DNA of 64,000 nucleotides from Paraferrimonas haliotis (GCF_002282895.1 NZ_NRRB01000005.1:180271-244270); one strand, 5' to 3'. Shown: positions 54,289 to 63,885, counted from the first letter of the stretch. Translations and numbers: made by a program. Notes: a model not told the origin generated them from the sequence alone.

Positions 54289-55497
54289 ATGAAAAAAATA
54301 ACCCTATTGTTGTCCTTTGTGCTGGCGAGTCTGTGCGTTCCTCAGCTGGCTAGCGCCGATGAGTCAAAACCCACGGTCGTCATGATTTCCATTGATGGCT
54401 TTCGTTGGGATTACATTGAACTTCACCAAGCCAAAAATATCGCTAAAATAGCGGGAAAAGGCGTTCGAGCGAAGTCGTTGACACCGGTATACCCAACCAA
54501 AACCTTTCCAAATCATCTATCGATAATAACAGGACTGCGCCCAGCCAATCATGGCATTGTGGATAATCGCTTTTGCGATAAAACTCGACCCAATTGCTAC
54601 AAGATGGGAGAAGGCTATAAAGACAGCAGTTGGGTTTCCGGTATTCCACTGTGGAATCTAGCCGAAATGCAGGGGGTCAAAGCCGCAACCTACTACTGGC
54701 CCGAGTCGGATGCTCGCATCAACGGTATAACACCAAGTTATTTTTATCATTATTCGAAGCACAGTGATTACCAAGGCCGGCTTGACCAAATGGTTGCGTG
54801 GTTAAAATTGCCAATGGCGCAGCGCCCTCAATTCATTGCCGGTTATTTTTCACTGGTAGACACCATGGGGCACGATTTTGGACCAGAAAGCAAACAAACC
54901 TACGAAGCGGTGCAGTTTGTCGATGGACTGATAGGCGAGTTTGCTGAAAGACTGGCTAACGAAATTGATACGCCGGTTAACCTAGTGTTGGTATCCGATC
55001 ATGGTATGAGTGAGGTTGATCCAACGCAGAGCATTGCACTTGATACACTGCCCATTAGCGAAGACGATTTTACGATTCTAAATGGTGGCACTCGAGTCTT
55101 GCTTTATAAAAAGCCACATCGAGACCTTGACTTGGAATCGATAAAATCCAAACTTAACAGCAAAAGTGATGGACGCTTTCACATTGTGAGCGACGAGTTC
55201 TTGCAACAACACGGTTATTTAAACCACCCAAGAACGGCTGACATTATTATAGAAACCACAGCTCCACGAGCGTTTAGCTGGAGTGGACAAGTGAAGTATC
55301 GAGGCACACACGGTTACCAAGTAACCAAAGACATGGGTGGTTTTTTTGTCGCAGATGGCCCTGCGTTTAAATCTCAAACACGCATCGGGACAGTTAACAC
55401 CTTAGATATCTATCCCACATTGGCGCACATACTGGGGTTAGCCTTGCTAAGCCCAGTGGATAGTGACGGTGCCAGCTTAAAGCAAGCACTGAATTAA
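54289..55497 (+). CDS. ENPP-type nucleotide pyrophosphatase/phosphodiesterase
   Basis: A 402-residue alkaline-phosphatase-superfamily enzyme with signal peptide (about 1-23). Metal ligand D36 is in VVMISIDGFRW, and the nucleophile is probably T72 in PVYPTKTFPNH, the ENPP signature. Later metal sites are DTMGHDFGPES near 185, VSDHGMSEVD near 232 and RGTHGYQ near 343. ENPP enzymes hydrolyse nucleotide triphosphates, dinucleotides and phosphodiesters. Export suggests it works outside or in the periplasm, turning oligonucleotide or nucleotide products into forms ready for uptake. It is the last gene of the extracellular cluster and converges with the cupin gene with three bases between. Confidence 0.85.
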   Translation: MKKITLLLSFVLASLCVPQLASADESKPTVVMISIDGFRWDYIELHQAKNIAKIAGKGVRAKSLTPVYPTKTFPNHLSIITGLRPANHGIVDNRFCDKTRPNCYKMGEGYKDSSWVSGIPLWNLAEMQGVKAATYYWPESDARINGITPSYFYHYSKHSDYQGRLDQMVAWLKLPMAQRPQFIAGYFSLVDTMGHDFGPESKQTYEAVQFVDGLIGEFAERLANEIDTPVNLVLVSDHGMSEVDPTQSIALDTLPISEDDFTILNGGTRVLLYKKPHRDLDLESIKSKLNSKSDGRFHIVSDEFLQQHGYLNHPRTADIIIETTAPRAFSWSGQVKYRGTHGYQVTKDMGGFFVADGPAFKSQTRIGTVNTLDIYPTLAHILGLALLSPVDSDGASLKQALN

Positions 55498-55500
55498 ACG

Positions 55501-56172
55501 TCATTCCACAGCAAGATGTCCGACTTTTACGAATAAAAGCGCGCCATCTTGTTTTGTAAACGGTTTATGTTGGCTTAAATGAGGGCTGCGTATCCAACTT
55601 CCTGCTGGGTATTCGCCCCATTCATCATAAAAAGTCCCTTCTATGACGAAAATTTCTTCGCCTCCCCAATGTTTGTGTGCGCTAAATTGGGTGTTGGGAG
55701 CCCATCGGACAAGGGCAACTTGCTCCGATTCAAATTGATGAAGCGATAACACCGACAGTCCCTCCACCAAGCCGGGTCGAAAGGCTTGGTTATAGCTGTC
55801 AATGGCGAGCTGACTAACATCCTTGTCATCGAATTGATGAAGCTTAACTAAAATGGTCGCTCCAGCTGCGCCAATTTGCGGTTTATGCTTGGTTCCGATG
55901 GGGTTGCGCAGGTAATAGCCTGGGCCATAGCTGCCGTGCTCATCCGCAAATTCGCCAGCGAGCACCAATATTTCTTCGCCACCATTGTGTTGATGGGCCG
56001 AAAATTCACTGTGGGGTTGATAGCGAACAAGAGAGGTAGCTCGGGCTACTTCATCACCAATGCGATCAAGCATCATTCGTTGCACGCCAGGCATAGGAGA
56101 ATCCAGCCATTGATAATCGTCAGGACGGATAACTACGCGTTGTTTAAAATTAGCATTTATTCGTAAAGTCAT
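55501..56172 (-). CDS. Two-domain cupin protein (ChrR-like)
   Basis: A 223-residue protein made of two cupin repeats. The first carries HSEFSAHQHNGGEEILVLAGEFADEHGSY and the second NTQFSAHKHWGGEEIFVIEGTFYDEWGEYPAGSW, each with the His-x-His and Glu ligands of the metal-binding cupin motif. This is the ChrR-type cupin arrangement without the anti-sigma domain, so it is probably a metal-dependent enzyme or sensor rather than an anti-sigma factor. The ATG at 56172 is chosen; an earlier ATG at 56217 would run into the globin region. It converges with the ENPP gene and is divergent from the truncated globin. Confidence 0.78.
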   Translation of the reverse strand: MTLRINANFKQRVVIRPDDYQWLDSPMPGVQRMMLDRIGDEVARATSLVRYQPHSEFSAHQHNGGEEILVLAGEFADEHGSYGPGYYLRNPIGTKHKPQIGAAGATILVKLHQFDDKDVSQLAIDSYNQAFRPGLVEGLSVLSLHQFESEQVALVRWAPNTQFSAHKHWGGEEIFVIEGTFYDEWGEYPAGSWIRSPHLSQHKPFTKQDGALLFVKVGHLAVE

Positions 56173-56256
56173 GGGTTTTATCTTCGTTTGACCCTTGCTT
56201 GGCTCATAACTTATCATCTTGGGCTCATTGTGAACAAATTAGGCCTAAAGGAGACT

Positions 56257-56634
56257 ATGACCATGGAAGCTCCGCTATTTGAACGACTGGGCAAAGAGCC
56301 GGGGATCACTCAGTTTGTCAGTGATTTGGTCGATGCGCATCTTGCTAATCCTGTTCTAGTACATCATTTTAAAAATAGCGACACAAACCGACTCAAGCGC
56401 ATAGCTACCGAGTTTGTGATTACCGCGGTTGGCGGTCCACGATGTTATAACGGTAAAGGAATGAAAGCGGTTCATAAGGGAATGAAAATAAGTGCTGAAG
56501 AGTTTATCCAGGTGTTGGATGATGCGCTGATTGCTCTCGACAAGAACAAGGTTGCTCAGCGGGAACGGGAACAAGTACTTTGGCTACTTTATAGCTTGAA
56601 AGCCGACATCCTAAGTGCGCAGTCAACCAACTAA
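56257..56634 (+). CDS. Group 1 truncated hemoglobin
   Basis: A globin of about 125 residues. The frame begins earlier, but AAAGGAG just before 56257 marks the start (ATG at 56257 or 56263, spacing three or nine bases). LFERLGKEPGI at the start, the distal region VHHFKNSDTNRLKRI, and FVITAVGGPRCYNGKGMKAVHKGMKI are the truncated-globin pattern; the proximal His is in KAVHKGM. Members bind oxygen or nitric oxide and are linked to nitric-oxide detoxification or redox chemistry. Only 13 bases separate it from miaE. A 2/2 fold is implied by length. Confidence 0.82.
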   Translation: MTMEAPLFERLGKEPGITQFVSDLVDAHLANPVLVHHFKNSDTNRLKRIATEFVITAVGGPRCYNGKGMKAVHKGMKISAEEFIQVLDDALIALDKNKVAQREREQVLWLLYSLKADILSAQSTN

Positions 56635-56647
56635 CCTGTAACGATAA

Positions 56648-57400
56648 ATGCAGCAATTATTAAGCCCCATCATACAGTTTCTTCATTGCGAGACCCCGCA
56701 AGCTTGGCTTAACGAAGCTAAGAAACCACAACATTTACCGACATTATTGTTGGACCACCTAATGTGCGAACTAAAAGCGGCCCAAAGCGCCATGTTATTG
56801 ATTCGCAAATACGCCGTAGATAAGGAAAGCGGTGACGCTTTGTTGGCATGGTTAAAGCCGTTTGAGGACTTTGCTTATCGAAAGCAAGGTGATTGGCGAG
56901 ACCTTGCTCGACAGAACAGACTCACTAAAGCAATGATACCAAAATCCACGACAGTCTATGGTGAAGACTTGATCGACAAAATGGTGTTACTGATCAAAGA
57001 AGAGTTACATCACTTTTATCAAGTATTAGAAATGATGGAGCAGTTAGGCATTGCCTACGAAAATATTGCTTCTAGTCGTTATGCCAAAGGGTTACTGCTG
57101 CAATCGAAGAACCACGAGCCGCAGGCATTTGTCGATAAACTGATTATTGGTGCATACATTGAAGCTCGCAGCTGTGAGCGCTTTGCCAAAGTCGCACCAT
57201 TGGTGGATGCACGGTTGGGCGATTTTTATGTGTCGTTGTTGCGCTCTGAAGCCCGCCATTATCAGGATTACCTATCGTTAGCTCAACAAGTGGCCAATAC
57301 TGATATTAGTGAGCGAATTCGGTACTTCGGTGCGATAGAAGCCAGCTTAATTTCATCAGCTGACCAAGACTTTAAATTTCACAGTGGCGTGCCCTGTTGA
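56648..57400 (+). CDS. miaE: tRNA-(ms2io6A)-hydroxylase MiaE
   Basis: A 250-residue di-iron enzyme that hydroxylates the isopentenyl side chain of ms2i6A-37 in tRNA. Four-helix-bundle di-iron ligands are visible in LMCELKAAQSAM, KEELHHFYQVLE, EARSCERFAKV and SEARHYQDYL, matching the E...ExxH...E...ExxH pattern. QNRLTKAMIPKSTTVYGED is a conserved MiaE segment. The enzyme needs oxygen, so the adjacent truncated globin is an interesting but unproven neighbour. It converges with lpxH (11 bases between). Confidence 0.92.
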   Translation: MQQLLSPIIQFLHCETPQAWLNEAKKPQHLPTLLLDHLMCELKAAQSAMLLIRKYAVDKESGDALLAWLKPFEDFAYRKQGDWRDLARQNRLTKAMIPKSTTVYGEDLIDKMVLLIKEELHHFYQVLEMMEQLGIAYENIASSRYAKGLLLQSKNHEPQAFVDKLIIGAYIEARSCERFAKVAPLVDARLGDFYVSLLRSEARHYQDYLSLAQQVANTDISERIRYFGAIEASLISSADQDFKFHSGVPC

Positions 57401-57411
57401 TGCACAAAAAA

Positions 57412-58158
57412 TTACAACTCGCTAGAGATTAACTGGGCGTCGGTATCGGAAACCACCAGGGCACTGGTTTGCTGGTACCAATCACCCACAACCCAACGCT
57501 TACGTCCATCTTTTAGATCATGCAAAAAGGGGCGATGGGTGTGGCCATGAATCAGCAGTTGGGCCTGATATTGATTTAGGGTAGCTTCAACGGCTGACGC
57601 ATTTACGTCCATTATCTCAAGGGTTTTACCTTGCTTAGAACTGGCGCTATTTTCTCTGATTCCGTCGGCTATTTTCTGACGCCGTTTCTTGGGTAGATGC
57701 AGGTACAACCAACGAGCCCATTTTTGGTTACGAAAACGACGAAATTTCTGATAATCATGATCATCGGTACACAAGCTATCTCCGTGAGCCACAATAGCTT
57801 GGCGGCCATAAAGATCAATTTTTTGAACCTCAGGTAGCAGCGTCATGCCCGACAGTTGAGCAAAAGAGTTATCAATGAGAAAGTCACGATTGCCATGGGT
57901 GTAATAAATTGGAAATCGACTGCTGGCTTGCTTGATAAGCTGGGCAACTTCTAGTGCAAAAGGCTCGGCAATGTCGTCGCCTATCCAATATTCAAACAGA
58001 TCACCCATAATGAACAAAGCGTCGAGCTCTCGCTGCGATTGAATAAAGGTTTTAAAGGCACTGTTAATATCTGGGCGATTGCCCGACAAATGCAAATCGG
58101 CGATAAAAACAGTGCGCTTGTGGGTGCGGTCTATCTTAAGCAAGGGTAGCCTTTTCAA
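57412..58158 (-). CDS. lpxH: UDP-2,3-diacylglucosamine diphosphatase LpxH
   Basis: A 248-residue calcineurin-like phosphoesterase in lipid A synthesis, hydrolysing UDP-2,3-diacylglucosamine to lipid X and UMP. The metal motifs are [14 protein letters not shown] near 15, [12 protein letters not shown] near 51, HGNRDFLI near 87, [10 protein letters not shown] near 122 and HGHTHRPF near 203. The start overlaps the end of ppiB: ATG at 58158 would extend 23 bases into it, while TTG at 58143 has an AAGG ribosome site six bases ahead; both are plausible. A ppiB-lpxH operon is the usual arrangement. Confidence 0.94.
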   Translation of the reverse strand: MKRLPLLKIDRTHKRTVFIADLHLSGNRPDINSAFKTFIQSQRELDALFIMGDLFEYWIGDDIAEPFALEVAQLIKQASSRFPIYYTHGNRDFLIDNSFAQLSGMTLLPEVQKIDLYGRQAIVAHGDSLCTDDHDYQKFRRFRNQKWARWLYLHLPKKRRQKIADGIRENSASSKQGKTLEIMDVNASAVEATLNQYQAQLLIHGHTHRPFLHDLKDGRKRWVVGDWYQQTSALVVSDTDAQLISSEL

Positions 58159-58627
58159 TGACTACTGCTTCAACTGGAACGTCTTGATGCATGCCATAGT
58201 GACCCGTTTTAACTTTCTTGATGGTGTCGATAACATCTAAGCCGTCAACCACTTCACCAAACACGCAATAACCCCAACCTTGCATGGATTCATTTTTATG
58301 ATCTAAGAAGGTGTTGTCTGACACGTTGATAAAAAACTGAGCTGTTGCACTGTGAGGATCTTGAGTGCGTGCCATAGCAATGCTACCAACTTTGTTGGTT
58401 AAGCCATTGTTCGCTTCGTTTTCGATAGTCGCTTGGGTAGACTTTTGCTCCATATCGGCAGTGAAACCACCACCTTGTACCATAAAACCATCAATCACTC
58501 GGTGAAAAATAGTGTCGTCATAAAAGCCGGATTTTACATAGTTCAGGAAGTTTTCAACCGTTTTAGGAGCCTTCTCTGCGTCTAGTTTTAGCGTGATGTT
58601 CCCGAAATTTGTTTGTAAAATAACCAT
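58136..58627 (-). CDS. ppiB: Cytoplasmic peptidyl-prolyl isomerase B (cyclophilin)
   Basis: A 163-residue cyclophilin that accelerates cis-trans isomerisation of prolyl bonds. [15 protein letters not shown] carries the catalytic Arg, and [12 protein letters not shown] and [17 protein letters not shown] are conserved. No signal peptide is present, which indicates the cytoplasmic form. I use the ATG at 58627, which aligns with the E. coli start ([10 protein letters not shown]); an earlier ATG at 58642 would add five residues. It overlaps lpxH and is divergent from cysS. Confidence 0.94.
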   Translation of the reverse strand: MVILQTNFGNITLKLDAEKAPKTVENFLNYVKSGFYDDTIFHRVIDGFMVQGGGFTADMEQKSTQATIENEANNGLTNKVGSIAMARTQDPHSATAQFFINVSDNTFLDHKNESMQGWGYCVFGEVVDGLDVIDTIKKVKTGHYGMHQDVPVEAVVIEKATLA

Positions 58628-58716
58628 TGTGGTGTGTCTCATATCAACTTAGGAAGCTAAATATTAACGGATCTTACAAATAGCGCAATCACCTGTGTTC
58701 AATAGTTTTAGTGCCT

Positions 58717-58734
58717 GCTAGAATTGCCTTTTTA
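58717..58734 (+). promoter_or_regulatory. Possible extended -10 promoter of cysS
   Basis: TGCTAGAATTGCC around 58717-58730 is an extended -10 with GC-containing discriminator, about 40 bases before the cysS ATG; a weak TGTTCA lies 17 bases upstream as -35. It resembles the element before cvpA. Confidence 0.4.
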
Positions 58735-58771
58735 CGAATCCTGCAAAATCAACGCGGAGAGCGAGTAAGCG

Positions 58772-60154
58772 ATGCTTAAGATATACAACACATTGACTCG
58801 ACAAAAAGAGGAATTTAAGCCGATAAATGCTAATCAAGTTGGCATGTATGTGTGCGGTGTTACAATTTATGACTTATGCCATATTGGCCACGGTCGTACT
58901 TACTTAAGTTTTGATGTGGTTTGCCGCTACCTGCGTTTCCTCGGTTACGACGTGACCTACGTGCGCAATATTACCGACGTTGACGATAAAATTATCCGCC
59001 GTGCCAACGAGCGTAATATAGATTGCGATGATTTAACCGAAGAACTGATCGCAGAAATGTATCAAGATTTTGATGCGCTTAATTTAATCAGACCCGATAT
59101 TGAACCTCGTGCAACCCAGCATATTGGTGAAATTATAGAAATGGTAGAGCGCCTAATCAGTAAAGAGCATGCTTATGTTGCTGATAATGGAGATGTGCTG
59201 TTTGCAGTAAATTCCTGTGAAGACTATGGCGCGCTGTCCGGTCAAGATTTAGAGCAATTACAAGCCGGTGCGCGAGTAGAAGTGGAGCAAAGTAAACGCA
59301 ACCCGCTGGATTTCGTACTTTGGAAAATGTCCAAGCCAGGAGAGCCTACTTGGGATTCACCATGGGGGCCGGGTCGACCCGGTTGGCATATTGAGTGTTC
59401 CGCCATGAACGTTAAGCATTTAGGTGAACATTTTGATATCCACGGTGGCGGTTCCGATCTTAAGTTTCCACATCATGAAAATGAAATTGCACAATCGTGC
59501 TGCGCCAATGACAGTGATTATGTAAATACATGGATGCATTCTGGCATGGTGATGGTGGACAAGGAAAAGATGTCTAAATCTCTTGGCAACTTTTTTACCA
59601 TCCGAGATGTGCTTTCTCACTATGATGCAGAAACGGTTCGTTACTTCCTATTATCAAGCCATTACAGAAGTCAGCTAAATTATTCTGATGAAAACTTAAA
59701 TCAGGCAAGAGCCGCTGTTGAACGTTTATACAATGCGTTGCGTGGGCTTGACTTAACGGTTGCTGCGGCGCCAGCTGAAAGTTATGTTGCCGACTTTAGT
59801 AAAGCAATGAACGATGACTTTAATACGCCTGAAGCATATTCAGTCTTATTTGAAATGGCTCGTGAAGTGAATCGTCTTAAATCCAACGATGAATTGGCCG
59901 CAAGTGCGCTTGCAGTCGCAATGAAGGAGTTGGCCGAGGTGCTAGGTTTGCTGAGCCAAGACCCAGAAAGCTTTCTGCAAGGCGATCAAGCCAATGACGA
60001 CGAGGTTGCTCATATCGAAGCATTAATTGCTCGTCGCAACCAAGCAAGGGCGGATAAAAACTGGTCTGCCGCCGATGCAGCTCGAGACGAACTTACTGCG
60101 ATGGGCATTGTTCTCGAAGATGCTAACGGGGTCACAAGCTGGCGTCGTGGTTAG
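58772..60154 (+). CDS. cysS: Cysteinyl-tRNA synthetase CysS
   Basis: A 460-residue class I aminoacyl-tRNA synthetase. [22 protein letters not shown] contains the HIGH motif near 34; [11 protein letters not shown] is the KMSKS motif near 267. Zinc ligands include the Cys in VCGVT, ECSAMN and the His in [21 protein letters not shown] is typical. Length is standard. The ATG follows GGAGAGCGAG, a good ribosome site. A 15-bp terminator separates it from the convergent epimerase gene. Confidence 0.96.
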   Translation: MLKIYNTLTRQKEEFKPINANQVGMYVCGVTIYDLCHIGHGRTYLSFDVVCRYLRFLGYDVTYVRNITDVDDKIIRRANERNIDCDDLTEELIAEMYQDFDALNLIRPDIEPRATQHIGEIIEMVERLISKEHAYVADNGDVLFAVNSCEDYGALSGQDLEQLQAGARVEVEQSKRNPLDFVLWKMSKPGEPTWDSPWGPGRPGWHIECSAMNVKHLGEHFDIHGGGSDLKFPHHENEIAQSCCANDSDYVNTWMHSGMVMVDKEKMSKSLGNFFTIRDVLSHYDAETVRYFLLSSHYRSQLNYSDENLNQARAAVERLYNALRGLDLTVAAAPAESYVADFSKAMNDDFNTPEAYSVLFEMAREVNRLKSNDELAASALAVAMKELAEVLGLLSQDPESFLQGDQANDDEVAHIEALIARRNQARADKNWSAADAARDELTAMGIVLEDANGVTSWRRG

Positions 60155-60185
60155 TAAACGTCACGATTCATAAGCCCGTTTTATT

Positions 60186-60222
60186 AAATCCCCTAAATCT
60201 TATTGGTAGATTTAGGGGATTT
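60186..60222. terminator. Bidirectional terminator between cysS and the epimerase gene
   Basis: AAATCCCCTAAATCT (60186-60200) pairs perfectly with AGATTTAGGGGATTT (60208-60222) around TATTGGT, followed by T residues and preceded by A residues. The stem is 15 bp and serves both convergent genes. Confidence 0.95.
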
Positions 60223-60223
60223 T

Positions 60224-61069
60224 TTATTGCCAGCCAAATTCTGTGGTCAATGTATAAGCGTTATCAGGTTCGAGATGAATTTGGTCTTGCAAGACGTTTG
60301 CGGCTTCTAAACACACCATGGTTGTATAGTCATCGTCGCCAAATCGCTCTAAGCGTTTTGCTTTGTCTATCCAAGGGTTCCAAAGAACACACGACTTACT
60401 GTGTCGGCGCGATACACTTATCTGACCTTCAGGCGTGTGTATTAACTGTTGTGAAGGTGCATCATCATAGACTCGGTCCGTTTCTTTGGTAAAATTGACT
60501 ATTGGTGCTTTATCGGTTGAGCGGTGACCAAACTCTAAATAGGAGCAGTCTTGCAGCCCACTCACTCCAGTCTTAAGTATGTCGGAGGTTCTAAAATAAC
60601 TGTGTAATGCTTGGGTTAGAACAAACGGTTTATCGTCGAGGTTTTTGGTGGTAATCGAGACTTTAGCGGTGGAAGATAATGTCATCTCAACCGTAACTTC
60701 ACACTTAAAAGGCCAATACATGCTATTGAGTTGCTGTTGCGGGAACTGAAACTGCAAAACGACCTGCCCAGACGACTCCTCGTGAGATTTAACGAGTTGC
60801 CACGGTAATTTTCGCACTAAACCGTGTTGCGGGTAGTCCTCCCCGGGCAGTTTTCCAAACCATGGCCAACAAATGGGTACGCCACCTCTTAAACCATTGC
60901 CGGGCTCATAAGACTCCTCATCTGACATCCATAAAATGGCCGCACGGTTTTTCGGTTTGAAATGAGTAAGTTGTGCTCCTTGCAAATAGACTTCAGCTTC
61001 AAAAGTTGGGGTGTCGATTCGAAGGTATTCAAGTCCTTTAGGGTGGCGTTGAAGTGTGATGAATCCCAT
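60224..61069 (-). CDS. D-hexose-6-phosphate mutarotase (YeaD/Ymr099c-like epimerase)
   Basis: A 281-residue aldose-1-epimerase-superfamily protein. The segments GGVPICWPWFGKLP (near 60), QHGLVRKLPWQLV and ALHSYFRTSDI contain the conserved His residues and the phosphosugar-binding loop of the YeaD group, which interconverts anomers of glucose-6-phosphate and related hexose phosphates. VLWNPWIDKAKRL and CLEAAN are also typical, the Glu in CLEAAN being the catalytic base. AAGGA precedes the ATG. It stands alone between the cysS terminator and a divergent secreted protein gene. Confidence 0.86.
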   Translation of the reverse strand: MGFITLQRHPKGLEYLRIDTPTFEAEVYLQGAQLTHFKPKNRAAILWMSDEESYEPGNGLRGGVPICWPWFGKLPGEDYPQHGLVRKLPWQLVKSHEESSGQVVLQFQFPQQQLNSMYWPFKCEVTVEMTLSSTAKVSITTKNLDDKPFVLTQALHSYFRTSDILKTGVSGLQDCSYLEFGHRSTDKAPIVNFTKETDRVYDDAPSQQLIHTPEGQISVSRRHSKSCVLWNPWIDKAKRLERFGDDDYTTMVCLEAANVLQDQIHLEPDNAYTLTTEFGWQ

Positions 61070-61184
61070 GAATTGAATCCTTTTTTTGGGAATAATGGAT
61101 GCTTGAGGCTAGATTTAGCACACTATTTGATAGACTACCACCCACACAACTTGATAAGAAGTTAAGCAAGCTAAGGAATAGATA

Positions 61185-62402
61185 ATGAACCTGATTAAAG
61201 CTGGCTCTATAAGCGCTTTATCAATCCTGTTAATGGTTTTTGGGAGTTTCGCCGTGCACGCACAAACTACTCAATTGCGAGTCGCTACCTTTAATGCGTC
61301 GTTTGACCGACAAGAGGCAGGGCAACTCTCGAAAGAAATGCAATCTGGCAATGTTCCCCAAATAGAACGGGTCGCCGAAATCATTCAACGGGTTGCACCA
61401 GATGTTCTGCTCATTACTGAATTTGATAATGACGGTGAGGGCAAAGACCAACAGGTAATGAAGGATTTTCTTAAAAATTATTTAGCTCGCTCCTATAACC
61501 ACTCAACACCAATCGCTTATCCATATTTTTACTTAGTTGCTACCAACACGGGTAAACTCACTAAAGTCGATCGTAATGGAGACGGAAAATTATCGTTGCC
61601 GATGGACAGTTACGGGTTTGGTACCTTTCATGGTCAGTACGCGTTTGCAGTCTTGTCTCAATATCCACTACTGACCGATGAGCAACGAACATTTCAAACA
61701 TTTCTTTGGAAAAACATGCCTAATGCGGTGTTACCCGATGCGAAGTTAGGGAGCGGCAAAGGGGATTATTTTTCGAAAGAGGTGTTGTCGGATTTTCGGT
61801 TATCTTCAAAGAACCATTTAGATTTACCTATCGATATTAATGGTAAGCGTTTGCACTTGCTAGCCATGCACCCAACCCCGCCGGTATTTGATGGTCCTGA
61901 AGACAGAAACGGGCGTCGTAATCATGATGAGATTCGACTGTTCGCAGACTACATATCGCTCGATCCCGCTAACAGCAGTTATTTGGTTGATGACCAAGGT
62001 AATCGCGGCGGCCTTTCACAAGATGCTCGCTTTGTATTAATGGGGGACTTCAATGCCGATCCGATTGACGGTGACAGTTTCCAGGCCAGCATTAATCAAT
62101 TGTTGAATCACCCTAGAGTTCATAAAGAAACGGCCATAGGTAGTCGAGTTCCTCAAAGTGCTGGTGGGCAACAATACCGTACTTCTAAATCGGTAAAAGG
62201 GGAGTCTCGATTCTGGACCCATGTCTATCCGTTGCGATTAGACTATGTGTTGCCGTCAAGCAATGTAGAGGTTATAAAAAGTGGGGTGTTTTGGCCGGCA
62301 AAAGGTAGTAAGTTAAGATATTTGGTGGAAGATGAAGCTGGCAATCAAGCAAAACAAGTATCGTCGGATCACCGATTGGTTTGGGTTGATATAAAGCTGT
62401 AG
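61185..62402 (+). CDS. Secreted endonuclease/exonuclease/phosphatase-fold protein
   Basis: A 405-residue protein with signal peptide (about 1-26, ending FAVHA). The EEP fold motifs are LRVATFNASFDR near 30, LLITEFDNDGEGKDQ (metal-binding Glu) near 70, LLAMHPTPPVFD near 223, MGDFNADPID near 284, LRLDYVLPSSNV near 350 and SSDHRLVWVDI near 393, all intact. This group contains secreted nucleases and phosphodiesterases; the substrate may be DNA, a nucleotide or a phosphorylated sugar or lipid. No GlyGly-CTERM tail is present, so it is free in the periplasm or medium. It is the fifth secreted enzyme of this general kind in the window. Confidence 0.82.
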   Translation: MNLIKAGSISALSILLMVFGSFAVHAQTTQLRVATFNASFDRQEAGQLSKEMQSGNVPQIERVAEIIQRVAPDVLLITEFDNDGEGKDQQVMKDFLKNYLARSYNHSTPIAYPYFYLVATNTGKLTKVDRNGDGKLSLPMDSYGFGTFHGQYAFAVLSQYPLLTDEQRTFQTFLWKNMPNAVLPDAKLGSGKGDYFSKEVLSDFRLSSKNHLDLPIDINGKRLHLLAMHPTPPVFDGPEDRNGRRNHDEIRLFADYISLDPANSSYLVDDQGNRGGLSQDARFVLMGDFNADPIDGDSFQASINQLLNHPRVHKETAIGSRVPQSAGGQQYRTSKSVKGESRFWTHVYPLRLDYVLPSSNVEVIKSGVFWPAKGSKLRYLVEDEAGNQAKQVSSDHRLVWVDIKL

Positions 62403-62432
62403 CCGTAATTTGAGTAAAACTGCAGGTTCGTT

Positions 62433-63203
62433 ATGGATGATGTGTTCTTTATTGCAAAAAAAATACTGTCGCTGTTAGTGACGCCGGTGCCACTTTGCGT
62501 GTTTTTAATGGTTATCGGACTCTATTTTCAGCGCAATAGAAGTAACTTGGGCAAAGGCTTGCTGGTATTTGCGGTACTATTGCTTGGTTCTCTGAGCCAA
62601 CCGCAAGTCGCTCGCTGGCTCTCACAGCCTTTAGAAGCGCGCTATGACATTAATCATCAGGTTAACCAAAGCGGGTGTTTAATTATGGTATTGGGCAGCG
62701 CCCACACGGATAATCAATCCGCGAGTTTTCAGCAACAATTAGACGATGCCGCAAGCGCTCGATTAATCGAAGCGGTGCGTCAGTATAAAATGGGCCCAGG
62801 CTGTCAGTTTGTAGTAAGTGGGTATGACGGCGGCTATTTGTTGCTACCCCATGCCTATGTAATGGCAAAAGCTGCAGAAGAGTTGGGTATTAGATCGAGC
62901 GACATTGTCGCGTTAGAAAAACCAAAAGACACCATTGAGGAAGCTAAAGCGTTACTTCAAAGAGTAGGCAAACGCAAGATTCGTTTGGTAACCTCTGCTA
63001 CCCACATGCCCAGAGCCGTGACTGTTTTTGAAAGCTTTGGATTTGAAGTCGAGCCGGCTCCAGCGGACTTTAGAGCCCGCGATGGTGCTTGGTGGCGATT
63101 GTCGGCTGATAACCTGTTAACCAGTCAACGTGCTATACACGAATACGTTGGCTTAGCTTGGTTGAAGTTAAAGCCCAGCCTATTAACTGAGCCATCTTCC
63201 TAA
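62433..63203 (+). CDS. ElyC/SanA/YdcF (DUF218) family membrane protein
   Basis: A 256-residue envelope protein. Two N-terminal membrane spans (about 12-30 VTPVPLCVFLMVIGLYF and 40-55 LLVFAVLLLGSLS) precede a periplasmic DUF218 domain with LIMVLGSAHTDN near 88, QFVVSGYDGGYLL, ALEKPKDTIEEAKA and VTSATHMPRAVTVFESFGFEVEPAPADF. The ElyC homologue helps cell-wall synthesis and envelope integrity at low temperature in E. coli. Its order and size match that family, but the molecular activity is not established. gmhB follows 33 bases on. Confidence 0.86.
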   Translation: MDDVFFIAKKILSLLVTPVPLCVFLMVIGLYFQRNRSNLGKGLLVFAVLLLGSLSQPQVARWLSQPLEARYDINHQVNQSGCLIMVLGSAHTDNQSASFQQQLDDAASARLIEAVRQYKMGPGCQFVVSGYDGGYLLLPHAYVMAKAAEELGIRSSDIVALEKPKDTIEEAKALLQRVGKRKIRLVTSATHMPRAVTVFESFGFEVEPAPADFRARDGAWWRLSADNLLTSQRAIHEYVGLAWLKLKPSLLTEPSS

Positions 63204-63236
63204 TTAAACGTTAACCATTAAACATTGGAGCCAATC

Positions 63237-63791
63237 TTGAAAGCTGCTGTATTTTTAGATCGAGATGGGGTAATTAACCACGACCATGGGTACGTGTACC
63301 AAGTCGACGATTTTCATTACGTCGACGGCGTATTTGAAGCCTGCCTTGAATTAAAAAAAATGGGGTACTTACTGGTGGTTGTTACAAACCAGTCTGGCAT
63401 TGGTAGGGGACTGTATAGTGAAGATCAGTTCCACCAATTGACAGAGTGGATGGATTGGAATTTCGTCGATAAAGGGGTGGAGCTAGATGGCATCTATTTC
63501 TGCCCCCATCATCCTAAGCATGGGGTGGGCGACTATAAGTTGGATTGCGATTGCCGAAAACCCAAACCTGGAATGTTAAACAGCGCTAAGACGTTTTTGA
63601 ACATAGATATGAGTCGCTCAATTATGGTGGGCGATAAGCTTTCCGATATGCAAGCCGCCGAAGCAGCTGGTGTAACAACAAGGATACTGGTTAAAAGCGG
63701 TAAGCCAATCGATGACGCAGCTCAAGCAAGCGCAACTACTGTCATTGAATCGATAAAGTCATTACCGGGTTACTTGAAAGGTCTGTCTTAA
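63237..63791 (+). CDS. gmhB: D-glycero-beta-D-manno-heptose-1,7-bisphosphate 7-phosphatase GmhB
   Basis: A 184-residue HAD-type phosphatase of the lipopolysaccharide inner-core pathway, removing the 7-phosphate from heptose bisphosphate. FLDRDGVIN near 6 has the nucleophilic and acid Asp pair; VVTNQSGIGRGLYSE near 50, the zinc loop CPHHPKHGVGDYKLDCDCRKP near 90 and VGDKLSDMQAAEAAG near 133 are all present. I chose the TTG at 63237 because GGAG lies six bases before it and the protein then aligns with E. coli GmhB; the earlier TTG at 63225 overlaps that ribosome site. In E. coli gmhB also lies just before an rRNA operon, as the following promoters indicate here. Confidence 0.92.
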   Translation: MKAAVFLDRDGVINHDHGYVYQVDDFHYVDGVFEACLELKKMGYLLVVVTNQSGIGRGLYSEDQFHQLTEWMDWNFVDKGVELDGIYFCPHHPKHGVGDYKLDCDCRKPKPGMLNSAKTFLNIDMSRSIMVGDKLSDMQAAEAAGVTTRILVKSGKPIDDAAQASATTVIESIKSLPGYLKGLS

Positions 63792-63850
63792 GGTTTTTTA
63801 TAAGTTTTGACTAATATTTAAGCGTTTAAATTACTTTCTTAAAAAACCCC

Positions 63851-63885
63851 TTGCGCTAAAGAATCAGCGCCCTATAATGCGCATC
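63851..63885 (+). promoter_or_regulatory. rRNA-type promoter P1
   Basis: TTGCGC (63851-63856), a 16-base spacer and TATAAT (63873-63878) are followed by the GC-rich discriminator GCGCATCC, the stringent-control signature of rRNA promoters. Start is near 63885. It is directed at the rRNA operon beyond the window. Confidence 0.75.
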
